Positions 7,739 to 15,169 of a DNA stretch of 64,000 nucleotides are shown here, one piece after another. This DNA comes from an uncultured Clostridia bacterium. Lineage in GTDB: Bacteria; Bacillota; Clostridia; Christensenellales; UBA1242. The position numbers and the translations under genes are program-made. How positions within the stretch are numbered: position 1 is the first letter of the stretch; each line of letters opens with the position of its first letter. Where the stretch lies: positions 1-64,000 of the forward strand of contig CALWEQ010000005.1 of the NCBI GenBank assembly GCA_944377365.1, read 5' to 3'. The notes under the pieces were generated by a model that ran no database searches, was not told the DNA's origin, and saw only the letters and a list, made by a program, of their open reading frames with translations.

Positions 7739-9373
7739 TCATTCTAAACTTATCAAATAATAGTAAATAGGCTGTCCACCAAAAGCCACGGTAACTTCGC
7801 ACTCTGGGAAAGATGAAGCCAGTTTTTCCTGTAATGATTGCGCTTCTTCCTCTTTTATGTCTTCACCATAAAAGAGGGTTATGGTCATAACGTTGTCATC
7901 CATCATTTTAGCAACAAGGTCCTCTGTAGTTTGAGAAACTAAATTACCCTTTGCCAAAATCGCTTTGTCGTCAAGTCCAATAATTTCACCTGTGGTAAGA
8001 TCAAATCCATCAACGTGCGTGTCCCTAACTGCGTATGTGACAGATCCAGATTTAACATTTTTAATCGCGTCATTCATGGCCTCGGTGTTTTCTTCGACAG
8101 TCCCATCTGGATTAAATGCAATGGCAGCTGATATTCCCTCAGGAACGCTTCTCGTTGAAATGACCACCAAGTTTTTGTTTGTCAGTTCATTTGCTTGCTC
8201 TGCCGCAAGAACAATGTTTTTGTTGTTTGGGAAAACAAAGACCGTTCTAGCAGGCACTTTGTCTGCTGCTGCCGCGATGTCAGCTGCACTAGGGTTCATA
8301 GTCTGACCACCCACTATTATTTCGTCAACAGAAAGATCTTTAAATATTGCCGAAAGCCCATCACCAGGCGCGACAGCAACAATTCCCAAATTTTTAGTTT
8401 CTTCAACAGAATTTGCTTTTTTCTTTAATTCCCTGTTTTGCTCTCGCATGTTGTCGATTTTGACATTAATTATTTCACCAAGTTCAAGGGCAAAACCTAT
8501 GGCACGATTTGGTTCGTTTGAATGCACATGCACCTTAACAAGAGAAAGATCGCCAACACATATAACGCTATCTCCAATTCCCATAAGTTTTTCACGAAGC
8601 TTGTCAATGTCCGCTTCCGTTGTCTTTTTAAACATGTGCACGATCATAAACTCAGTGCAATAACCAAATTCGATTTCTTCAAGCTTTGTAATGTCTGCAA
8701 TTACATCATCAACTGTCTGTGGTTGTTTTTCATCGTCAAAAATTATGTCAAGATTTTCTTCACCCATCAAAAGTTTATAAAATCCGGTAAATATTATTAT
8801 TATACCCCGTCCACCTGCATCAACTACTCCTGCTTTTTTAAGGACTGGCAACATTTCTGGCGTTTGTTTTAAAATCTCTTCACCAGTTTCTAAAACCTTT
8901 TTTAGAAAAGTCTCGAAATTGTCGGTCTTTTTTGCAATGTTGACTGCATTTTCAGCCATAACACGTATTACGGTCAAAATTGTCCCCTCTTTTGGCTTTG
9001 TGACCGCTTTGTATGCTATGTTTGCGCCCTCTTGCATAGCTTTTGCAAATGTTTTTGTTGTTATTTCACTGTATTTTGCTGTGACCGAACAAAACCCTTT
9101 AAAAATTTGAGAAGTGATAACTCCACTATTGCCTCGCGCACCTTTCAATGCACCTTTAGCAAAAGATGCACTTATTTCATCAACATTTGTGCTTACACAT
9201 TTTCCAACCTCATTGACAGCGGACTTCATTGTCAAAAACATGTTTGTCCCTGTGTCTCCGTCTGGAACAGGGAAAACGTTTAAAGAATCCACATATTTTT
9301 TATTTTGCTCTAAAAGGCTGGCGCCTGCCACAATCATCTTACGAAAAGTAGGCCCATTTATTGACTTAATCAT
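7739..9373 (-). CDS. DhaL-domain fatty acid kinase-like protein (FakA/YloV)
   Basis: 544 residues. The N-terminal DhaL domain has VFPVPDGDTGTNM (about 32-44), whose Asp residues bind Mg-ATP, and a GARGNSGV motif. The long C-terminal half is typical of YloV/FakA. In characterised Firmicutes FakA phosphorylates fatty acids delivered by a FakB binding protein, feeding phospholipid synthesis. No FakB is in this window. AGGAGAG precedes the ATG. It sits directly downstream of the Gls24-family gene, the usual order (rpmB divergent from yloU-yloV), and shares its terminator. Older annotations call it dihydroxyacetone kinase-like. Confidence 0.88.
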   Translation of the reverse strand: MIKSINGPTFRKMIVAGASLLEQNKKYVDSLNVFPVPDGDTGTNMFLTMKSAVNEVGKCVSTNVDEISASFAKGALKGARGNSGVITSQIFKGFCSVTAKYSEITTKTFAKAMQEGANIAYKAVTKPKEGTILTVIRVMAENAVNIAKKTDNFETFLKKVLETGEEILKQTPEMLPVLKKAGVVDAGGRGIIIIFTGFYKLLMGEENLDIIFDDEKQPQTVDDVIADITKLEEIEFGYCTEFMIVHMFKKTTEADIDKLREKLMGIGDSVICVGDLSLVKVHVHSNEPNRAIGFALELGEIINVKIDNMREQNRELKKKANSVEETKNLGIVAVAPGDGLSAIFKDLSVDEIIVGGQTMNPSAADIAAAADKVPARTVFVFPNNKNIVLAAEQANELTNKNLVVISTRSVPEGISAAIAFNPDGTVEENTEAMNDAIKNVKSGSVTYAVRDTHVDGFDLTTGEIIGLDDKAILAKGNLVSQTTEDLVAKMMDDNVMTITLFYGEDIKEEEAQSLQEKLASSFPECEVTVAFGGQPIYYYLISLE

Positions 9374-9381
9374 GTTCTCTC

Positions 9382-9732
9382 CTACACTCTAACCCCGACA
9401 ACATGCACGTTGACGGAATCAACAATCATACCTGTAAAATTTTCAACACTATATTTTACCGATTTCTTCAACGACTCAGAAACGGCACTTATTGAAACAC
9501 CATACTTCATTATGCAGTAAACATCAATGAAAATACGGTTGTCCACATTGTGAATTTTAATACCTCGTGAATAAGACTCTTTGTTAAACAATTCTTTTGC
9601 GCTGTCTTTGAAAGTTTTTGAAACAAGGTCTACAACGCCATAGCAATCAAGCACAGCAAAACCAGCGACGACACGAATTGCATCATCGCTAATTGAAATA
9701 TTGCCGTAGTAATTGTTTGTATCAACAGTCAA
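9382..9732 (-). CDS. Asp23/Gls24 family envelope protein (YloU-like)
   Basis: 116 residues covering one Asp23/Gls24 (DUF322) domain, small and Val-rich, with GNISISDDAIRVVAG near the N-terminus and SVNVHVVGV at the C-terminus. The family is membrane-surface or stress associated, and YloU is regularly encoded with YloV/FakA, as here (nine bases apart). The start is TTG at 9732, chosen because GGAG lies seven bases upstream and there is no nearby ATG. It is divergent from rpmB with about 170 AT-rich bases between. Confidence 0.85.
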   Translation of the reverse strand: MTVDTNNYYGNISISDDAIRVVAGFAVLDCYGVVDLVSKTFKDSAKELFNKESYSRGIKIHNVDNRIFIDVYCIMKYGVSISAVSESLKKSVKYSVENFTGMIVDSVNVHVVGVRV

Positions 9733-9841
9733 TTTTTTGACTCCTTTTTAACGAGGTCAACAATATTTTACTATATAATAAATTTTTTTTCAAGCATTTT
9801 TAACTTATTTAAAAAGTTTAATAAAATTTTTAATAATTTTG

Positions 9842-9870
9842 TTGCAAACAATATTAGTTTATGTTATAAT
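9842..9870 (+). promoter_or_regulatory. Promoter of rpmB
   Basis: TTGCAA (9842-9847), 17-base spacer, TATAAT (9865-9870) preceded by TGT. A leader of about 25 bases with GGAGGTG precedes the ATG at 9904. Confidence 0.75.
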
Positions 9871-9903
9871 TGCATTGCTTAATCAGAAATTGGAGGTGAT
9901 AGT

Positions 9904-10089
9904 ATGTCAAAAGTTTGCGAAATTTGTGGACGTGGAAAGATGGCTGGAAAAAACATTAGTCATGCAGAAAATAAGTCAAATAGAACTTTTGAGCTTAACT
10001 TGCAAACCACAACCATAGAGGTTGACGGAAAACAAAAGAAAGTTAAAGCCTGCACAAAGTGCATTAAAACAGCAAGAAAATCAAACTAA
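9904..10089 (+). CDS. rpmB: 50S ribosomal protein bL28
   Basis: 61 residues, the normal bacterial length. It has a zinc-ribbon type with C5-x2-C8 and C50-x2-C53, so this is the Cys-containing zinc-binding form rather than the Cys-free paralogue. The ribosome site GGAGGTG is strong. It is a monocistronic unit with its own promoter and terminator and is divergent from yloU-yloV, the classical Firmicute arrangement. Confidence 0.97.
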   Translation: MSKVCEICGRGKMAGKNISHAENKSNRTFELNLQTTTIEVDGKQKKVKACTKCIKTARKSN

Positions 10090-10110
10090 CCTCTTTGTGA
10101 GGTTTTTTTT
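10088..10110 (+). terminator. Terminator of rpmB
   Basis: Stem ACCTC / GAGGT with a 5-base loop and seven T, overlapping the stop codon. Confidence 0.85.
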
Positions 10111-10390
10111 GACGCGTTTTAAAGGTTTTTTAATGCAACATTTAAATTACACGGCATTTTTTTGTCATACAAAAATAATGCATACGTTAAAGCAATCACC
10201 ATATGCCAAACGTAAAAGAGCTCTTTAAGCGTCTTTATCGTTTTTTACAAAAGGTTTTAAAAATGGACGCATCCATTTTGGTGCTTTTATGCAAATTATT
10301 GTAAATTTTGGATCTTCTTTTTTCATGTCAGTTTTATATGATAATATCAAAAAAATTGTGAAAATTTGATATCATAAACAAAAATGCATA
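10111..10390. other. Gene-free AT-rich spacer with inverted repeat
   Basis: No credible gene. It contains a short hairpin AAAATGGA/TCCATTTT near 10259-10277 and a larger inverted repeat whose arms TATGATAATATCAAA (10337-10351) and TTTGATATCATA (10365-10376) lie just upstream of the -35 box of the next gene, where an operator could sit. Confidence 0.5.
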
Positions 10391-10419
10391 TTGACAAAAC
10401 CCACATCGACTGTTAAAAT
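10391..10419 (+). promoter_or_regulatory. Promoter of the OB-fold-like gene
   Basis: Perfect -35 TTGACA, 17-base spacer, TAAAAT. The expected transcript begins about 11 bases before the ATG, leaving just room for the GAGGA ribosome site. Confidence 0.75.
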
Positions 10420-10436
10420 AGAATTGAGGATAAAAA

Positions 10437-11177
10437 ATGAAAGATATAAACAAACTAAGATTAATTGGAAAAGTTGTTTCTCCACCGGAAGTATACGATG
10501 GTGAATTTTCTCAAACAATGCAAAACGATGTGTATTTTAAATCAGTTATGAAAGTTTTAAGGAAGGTAGGAGCAACCTTCATAACTGTTTTATATCCAAA
10601 AGAATTGTTTGATTTTATGAAAACAGCTAGTGAATCAAATACAGACGTTTTTGCTCACGGCTCATTGACTTCTTGCTTTGACGACAATCACTTTAATATG
10701 CTTGTGCTACTTAATAAAGCTGAATATTGTAAGTATGATTTCACACCTACCAGGGCAAACATGTTTGTGCTTTCTGGGAAATTAATAAAATCCCCAAAAT
10801 TGTTTGCTTTGCCAAAGAAAAATGCTTATGGCCTTCTCATTAAAAGCTACAATAATGATGGGAAATATGAAAATATTCATGGCTCATTTCAAACACCAAA
10901 TGGCGCTGAGCCATTGTTAAACGAAGGAGATGACGTCGCATGCAAAGGCTATCTTTATGAAAAAATAGGATCAGATTTCAGATCTTTCTTTCAAAAAAGC
11001 GAAAAATACGATCCAGAAAAAAACTTTTTACGCCTAAAATTTCTCTATGTCGTACCGAAAGAAACTTTAACGCGAAAAAGCAAAGATGAATTGCACCATT
11101 TTGATAGCAACAATTTTGAAATTAAAAACGTTTTTTACAATCTTTACGAAGAAAAAGATTGCTTAAATAGACAATAA
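10437..11177 (+). CDS. Unrecognised protein, possible tandem OB folds (SSB-like)
   Basis: 246 residues, soluble. The two halves look alike: INKLRLIGKVVSPPEV near residue 4 and NMFVLSGKLIKSPKLF near 107 occupy the same place, and each half later has a matching strand (DVFAHGSLTS near 71 and DVACKGYLYE near 166) followed by a hydrophobic strand. The opening NKL.LIGKV.SPPEV pattern is like beta-1 of single-strand-DNA-binding proteins and PriB. I infer two OB folds that could bind nucleic acid or protein; no catalytic motif is visible. It has a strong promoter and GAGGA ribosome site, stands alone, and ends at a shared terminator. Function unknown. Confidence 0.6.
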   Translation: MKDINKLRLIGKVVSPPEVYDGEFSQTMQNDVYFKSVMKVLRKVGATFITVLYPKELFDFMKTASESNTDVFAHGSLTSCFDDNHFNMLVLLNKAEYCKYDFTPTRANMFVLSGKLIKSPKLFALPKKNAYGLLIKSYNNDGKYENIHGSFQTPNGAEPLLNEGDDVACKGYLYEKIGSDFRSFFQKSEKYDPEKNFLRLKFLYVVPKETLTRKSKDELHHFDSNNFEIKNVFYNLYEEKDCLNRQ

Positions 11178-11190
11178 TTAAATTTAAATA

Positions 11191-11215
11191 AAAAAACGGC
11201 ATGTGCCGTTTTTTT
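11191..11215. terminator. Bidirectional terminator between convergent genes
   Basis: Stem AAAAAACGGCA / TGCCGTTTTTT with T runs on both strands, between the convergent 10437 gene and spoIVA. Confidence 0.85.
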
Positions 11216-12693
11216 CAAAGCAAAATGCAAATTATTCCGCCACGCCCCTCGTTGACTATTCTGCCCAAAGTTTTTCTCATTTTTTTCTGCGCATCGGCAG
11301 GCATCATAATAATTTTTGAATTGATGTTTTCACCAATGAGTTCTGACAGCGTCTTTCCTAAAATGTTGGTTTGCCAAACTGCTTCAGGATTTTCTTGAAT
11401 TTGCATAGCCATGTCACTTACAAGATCTCTGCTTTGTTCTTCAGTCCCTACAAGCGGAGTAACCTCTGTCGCTACATCTACGCGCAAAATATGAAGGCTA
11501 GGAGCACTCGCTTTAATCTTAACACCATATTTTGAGCCTTGCCTAACAAGCTCTGGTTCAGCGATTTCGAAATCACTTGCAGTAGGAGCGACAATGCCAT
11601 AACCAGTTTCGCGAACTTGCGCAAGTGCCTCTTTAATTTTGTCATATTCAAGTTTGGCAACTGCAAGTTCTTTTATATAATTCATCAGCTCATAATCATC
11701 ATGAATTTCATATCCGCATTCTTTTGAAAGCACTCGGTAAAACAGCCCCTCTTTTGGTATAACACTAAATTTTACCGTTCCGTCACTCATTTCAACACTT
11801 GAAAATGTGATTGGATCGAAAGATTCGCTTTCAGTAAATGCAATTTTGCTTTTATCTACATCTGCTAATTTGTTCATCCCACTTGCAAAACTACGCATTT
11901 CTGATGCAATCTCTTGAATGATCTCATCATCGAATTCGAGTGCTTGAAGCCAACGTGGCATTTGAACTTTTATTGAAGTAACAGGAAATTCATACAAAAG
12001 CTTTTCAAAAACTTTGTCTATGTCGCTTTCCTTCAAATCAACCGCGTTTAAAGCTATGACTGGAACTGAATACTTTTCTTCTAGTGAAGATGCAAGCTTT
12101 TTGGCATCCGCCGAATTTGGAGATTTGCAGTTAAGTGCTATCACAAAAGGCTTTCCACTTTCCTTCATCTCTTTAACAACTCTCTCTTCTGCATCAACAT
12201 AATTTGGACGTGGAATATCTGTCACCGAACCATCGGTAGTCACAACTATTCCAACGGTTGAATGCTCTTTCATGACTTTTTGAGTGCCTATTTCTGCAGC
12301 TTGTTCGAATGGCATCTCTTCGTCACTCCAAGGAGTTTTGACCTTACGTGGTGCATCATTTTCAATATGCCCCATTGCTCCACTTACTAGATAACCTACA
12401 CAATCAATCAAACGAACTTTTAAATCTACTCCGTCATGAACGGTTATTTTTACAGCTTCGTTAGGAACAAATTTAGGCTGAGTCGTCATAATCGTTTTGC
12501 CGTCTGCTGATTGAGGAAGTTCATCAATAGCTCTATCTTTTGAATATTTACCGGTAATGTTTGGAACAACAAGTTTTTTCATAAATTCAGTGATAAAAGT
12601 TGATTTTCCCACCCTGACCGGTCCAACAACGCCGACATAAATTTCTCCATTTGTGCGAACACGTATGTCGTCGTATATCTTGAATTTTTCCAT
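11215..12693 (-). CDS. spoIVA: Stage IV sporulation protein A (coat basement ATPase)
   Basis: 492 residues, the same length I recall for the Bacillus protein. The N-terminal TRAFAC-class ATPase has Walker A GPVRVGKS at 24-31, and the C-terminus ends in the conserved GRGGIICILL. In characterised spore formers SpoIVA polymerises with ATP hydrolysis on the outer forespore membrane in the mother cell and anchors coat and cortex assembly. In Clostridia it is tethered by SipL, and a SipL-type gene is present at 43777. GGAGG precedes the ATG. A sigma-E-type promoter lies just upstream. der-plsY-(gpsA)-spoIVA is a conserved neighbourhood; gpsA is missing here. Confidence 0.96.
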   Translation of the reverse strand: MEKFKIYDDIRVRTNGEIYVGVVGPVRVGKSTFITEFMKKLVVPNITGKYSKDRAIDELPQSADGKTIMTTQPKFVPNEAVKITVHDGVDLKVRLIDCVGYLVSGAMGHIENDAPRKVKTPWSDEEMPFEQAAEIGTQKVMKEHSTVGIVVTTDGSVTDIPRPNYVDAEERVVKEMKESGKPFVIALNCKSPNSADAKKLASSLEEKYSVPVIALNAVDLKESDIDKVFEKLLYEFPVTSIKVQMPRWLQALEFDDEIIQEIASEMRSFASGMNKLADVDKSKIAFTESESFDPITFSSVEMSDGTVKFSVIPKEGLFYRVLSKECGYEIHDDYELMNYIKELAVAKLEYDKIKEALAQVRETGYGIVAPTASDFEIAEPELVRQGSKYGVKIKASAPSLHILRVDVATEVTPLVGTEEQSRDLVSDMAMQIQENPEAVWQTNILGKTLSELIGENINSKIIMMPADAQKKMRKTLGRIVNEGRGGIICILL

Positions 12694-12715
12694 ATAAGAC
12701 CTCCAAAGTTACCAT

Positions 12716-12744
12716 AACTTATGTCGCAAACAAGAAAAATATAA
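12716..12744 (-). promoter_or_regulatory. Candidate sigma-E promoter of spoIVA
   Basis: Minus strand: TTATATT (-35; consensus ends in ATATT), 14-base spacer, CATAAGTT (-10; consensus CATAC.AT-like). It lies 23 bases before the start codon and fits known sigma-E control of spoIVA. Confidence 0.55.
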
Positions 12745-12752
12745 CTCATTAA

Positions 12753-12786
12753 TAAAAAAAAGAGCGGTTGTCTTACTCGCTCTTAA
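12753..12786 (-). terminator. Terminator of der-plsY
   Basis: Stem AAGAGCG / CGCTCTT with an 11-base loop and a long T run on the minus strand, 10 bases past the plsY stop. Confidence 0.8.
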
Positions 12787-12795
12787 AAAGTTTGT

Positions 12796-13575
12796 TCATT
12801 TAATCTGCTCATCTTGATTTTCTTTTGATTTTTTAAGTTCTTCTTCTGCTAGTTTTTGCTCTTCTTCCGTAACTATAATTTCTTTTTCAGGTCTGTTTTC
12901 GCCGTCTTTCTCATGATCTTTTTTTCTAAAAACTTTGTTAACCTTTTCTCTAAAATTCGTTCTGTTTTCAATCCCTTTAAAAAACCTAACAAAATTTGAT
13001 CTATGCATAAAAACACACAACAAAAGATTGAAAACTATCAAAATGATGCAAATCCACCACCATAAAGGTTGCACAAGTGCCAACATTATTATCCAAGCCA
13101 CACCCGAAGAAAAAACAAAAATCATTGAAGCAATAAAGGCATAATCAACAAAATATAAAAATAGTGCACAAACAACAAACATAATAAGTCCAACATACCA
13201 AACAGGACTAAACATAAATATTCCTAGCAAGCTCGCAACGCCTTTCCCACCTTTAAATTTATATATTACAGGAAAATTATGGCCTAAAATAATTGCAGTG
13301 CCACTTACTAAAAAAGCCAACTGAGAGATGCCATAAGGGGCAAAAATAAAACCGCAAACAAAAGCTGTCACCCCTGCTTTTAAAGAATCCCCAAGTAAAG
13401 TTATAATTGCATAGCCAATACCATAAACGCGAAGCATGTTCATCGTGCCTGGATTTCCACTACCCTTTTGCGTAATATCTTCATTTTTTAATTCTCTAGA
13501 AAAAATCCTGGCAAAACTTATGTTTCCAATGAAGTAAGAAACAAAAAAAACCAAAATAAGCCAATAGTAAATCAT
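12796..13575 (-). CDS. plsY: Acyl-phosphate:glycerol-3-phosphate acyltransferase
   Basis: Membrane enzyme that makes lysophosphatidate from acyl-phosphate and glycerol-3-phosphate. It shows motif 1 (GSGNPGTMNMLR) and motif 2 (GHNFPVIYKFKGGKG) and about six membrane helices in the first 200 residues. At 259 residues it is longer than the usual 190-220: the extra C-terminal 55 residues are a highly charged Lys/Glu tail (NRPEKEIIVTEEEQKLAEE and onward) with no recognised domain, probably cytoplasmic. It overlaps the end of der by four bases (ATGA), so the two are translationally coupled. Function is confident, tail unexplained. Confidence 0.93.
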   Translation of the reverse strand: MIYYWLILVFFVSYFIGNISFARIFSRELKNEDITQKGSGNPGTMNMLRVYGIGYAIITLLGDSLKAGVTAFVCGFIFAPYGISQLAFLVSGTAIILGHNFPVIYKFKGGKGVASLLGIFMFSPVWYVGLIMFVVCALFLYFVDYAFIASMIFVFSSGVAWIIMLALVQPLWWWICIILIVFNLLLCVFMHRSNFVRFFKGIENRTNFREKVNKVFRKKDHEKDGENRPEKEIIVTEEEQKLAEEELKKSKENQDEQIK

Positions 13576-14882
13576 TCTTCCTCCTTAGACTTAACAATAA
13601 ATTTGATTGGCGTGCCAGAAAAATCTACTCTTTCTCTAAAACGGTTTTCTAAATAGCGTAAGTATGAAAAATTCAAAAGCTTTGGGTCGTTGACAAATAA
13701 AACAAAAGTAGGCGGATTGGTTGAGGCTTCAGTGATATATTTTATTTTTGCTTTTTTACCACTTTTCGTAGGTGGCTCAAAACTTAACAAAGCATCAGAA
13801 AGCATTTCGTTTAATTGTCCAGTCTTGATTCGTTTAGAAGCATTCTCATAAGCTTTTAAGACATTTGGCATTAAATCACCAAGTTTTGTCCCATTAAGTG
13901 CCGAAATAAAAACTGGCAAGTAATAATCCATGAATGCCAAATCTCTGTCTAAATCTTTAAGAATGTCATTTCGATTTCCTGAAAATAAATCAATTTTGTT
14001 TATGGCGACTACGCTAGGCTTTCCTGCCTCATGCACATATCCAGCGATGCGCACATCTTGTTCTGTCAATTTTTGGTCAGCTGAAAAGACTATTACTACA
14101 ACGTCTGCCGTTTCAATAGCTTTCATCGTTCTTAAAACGCTATAACCTTCAACAGATTCTTTTTCTACGCCCCGCGACCGTCTAAGCCCAGCCGTGTCGA
14201 CCAAGTAATAAGTTTTTTTGTTAAACTTAAAAGGCGTCATTACAGCATCTCGCGTTGTCCCCTCAACATCACTAACAACAACCCTTTTTTGACCAAGAAG
14301 TCTGTTTATAATACTGCTTTTGCCGACATTTGGCCTGCCAACTATTGCGATTTTAATTGTTTCGTCCTCGTCGCCCTGTGCATCTTTAGTAGGAAAATAT
14401 TTAACAATTTCGTCAAGAACATCTCCAACACCTTTTGATTGTTCGCAAGACAGTGGCAACGGCTCTCCAAGACCAAGAGAATAAAAATCATAAGTGTCAG
14501 CTTTTTCAAACCGATCGAGTTTGTTTACTACTAAAACAACGGGAGTTTTCGACACTCTAAGCTTTTTTGCGAGCATTTCGTCTGCAAGCGTAACACCTGA
14601 TTTTGCGTCGACAAGCATAACAATAACGGTGGCAATTTCCATAGCTATTTCTGCTTGTTGAGCAATTTCTTTTTGAAAAACATCACTGCTTTTAGGGTCA
14701 AGCCCCCCAGTGTCTATAAGCGTGAAATCTCTGCCTGCCCATTCTGCATCGGCATAAATCCTGTCCCTCGTTACACCAGGGGCATCATCAACAATGCTAA
14801 TTCTTTTGCCACAAATCTTGTTAAAAAACGTGCTTTTTCCGACATTTGGTCTGCCAACTACAGCCACAATAGGTTTATTCAT
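13572..14882 (-). CDS. der: Ribosome-assembly GTPase Der (EngA)
   Basis: 436 residues with the two consecutive GTPase domains diagnostic of Der. The first P-loop GRPNVGKST is at 10-18, with DTGG and NKLD later. The second P-loop GRPNVGKSS is near 182-190, with DTAG and NKID. A C-terminal KH-like domain follows. It acts in 50S subunit maturation. It leads the der-plsY operon. The start ATG has no Shine-Dalgarno site; an extended -10 box ends six bases upstream. Confidence 0.97.
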   Translation of the reverse strand: MNKPIVAVVGRPNVGKSTFFNKICGKRISIVDDAPGVTRDRIYADAEWAGRDFTLIDTGGLDPKSSDVFQKEIAQQAEIAMEIATVIVMLVDAKSGVTLADEMLAKKLRVSKTPVVLVVNKLDRFEKADTYDFYSLGLGEPLPLSCEQSKGVGDVLDEIVKYFPTKDAQGDEDETIKIAIVGRPNVGKSSIINRLLGQKRVVVSDVEGTTRDAVMTPFKFNKKTYYLVDTAGLRRSRGVEKESVEGYSVLRTMKAIETADVVVIVFSADQKLTEQDVRIAGYVHEAGKPSVVAINKIDLFSGNRNDILKDLDRDLAFMDYYLPVFISALNGTKLGDLMPNVLKAYENASKRIKTGQLNEMLSDALLSFEPPTKSGKKAKIKYITEASTNPPTFVLFVNDPKLLNFSYLRYLENRFRERVDFSGTPIKFIVKSKEEE

Positions 14883-14888
14883 GAAAAT

Positions 14889-14917
14889 ATTTTATCATAA
14901 CTATAAAAAAACACCAA
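14889..14917 (-). promoter_or_regulatory. Promoter of der-plsY, leaderless type
   Basis: Minus strand: TTGGTG (14912-14917), 17-base spacer, TAAAAT (14889-14894) with TGA before it, then six bases to the ATG at 14882. The rest of 14918-15169 is AT-rich spacer with no gene or clear signal. Confidence 0.55.
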
Positions 14918-15169
14918 ATATTATTAAGCGATAAACAGTTTTACGGGTTTATTTTATAAAGCAAAATTAACATGAATTATTTACATTTTTTATTTAATTA
15001 AAAATTAAAACTGGAAGCTTTCTACAATAATGACAATTTAGTCATACAATATTTCAAAAATGATTTTACAATTTTCTAAGATGAATGTTTCTTAAAACGT
15101 ATCAATTTAAGATTAGTCATCTTTTAAGGATTTTTATCGACAAAAAATTTCTTTCTATTTAGGCTAAAA

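Noticed and set aside
14918-15169. A riboswitch or small RNA in the der-feoB spacer
   Set aside because: The spacer is very AT-rich with no stable hairpins or recognisable conserved core, and lies downstream of feoB rather than before a gene start.
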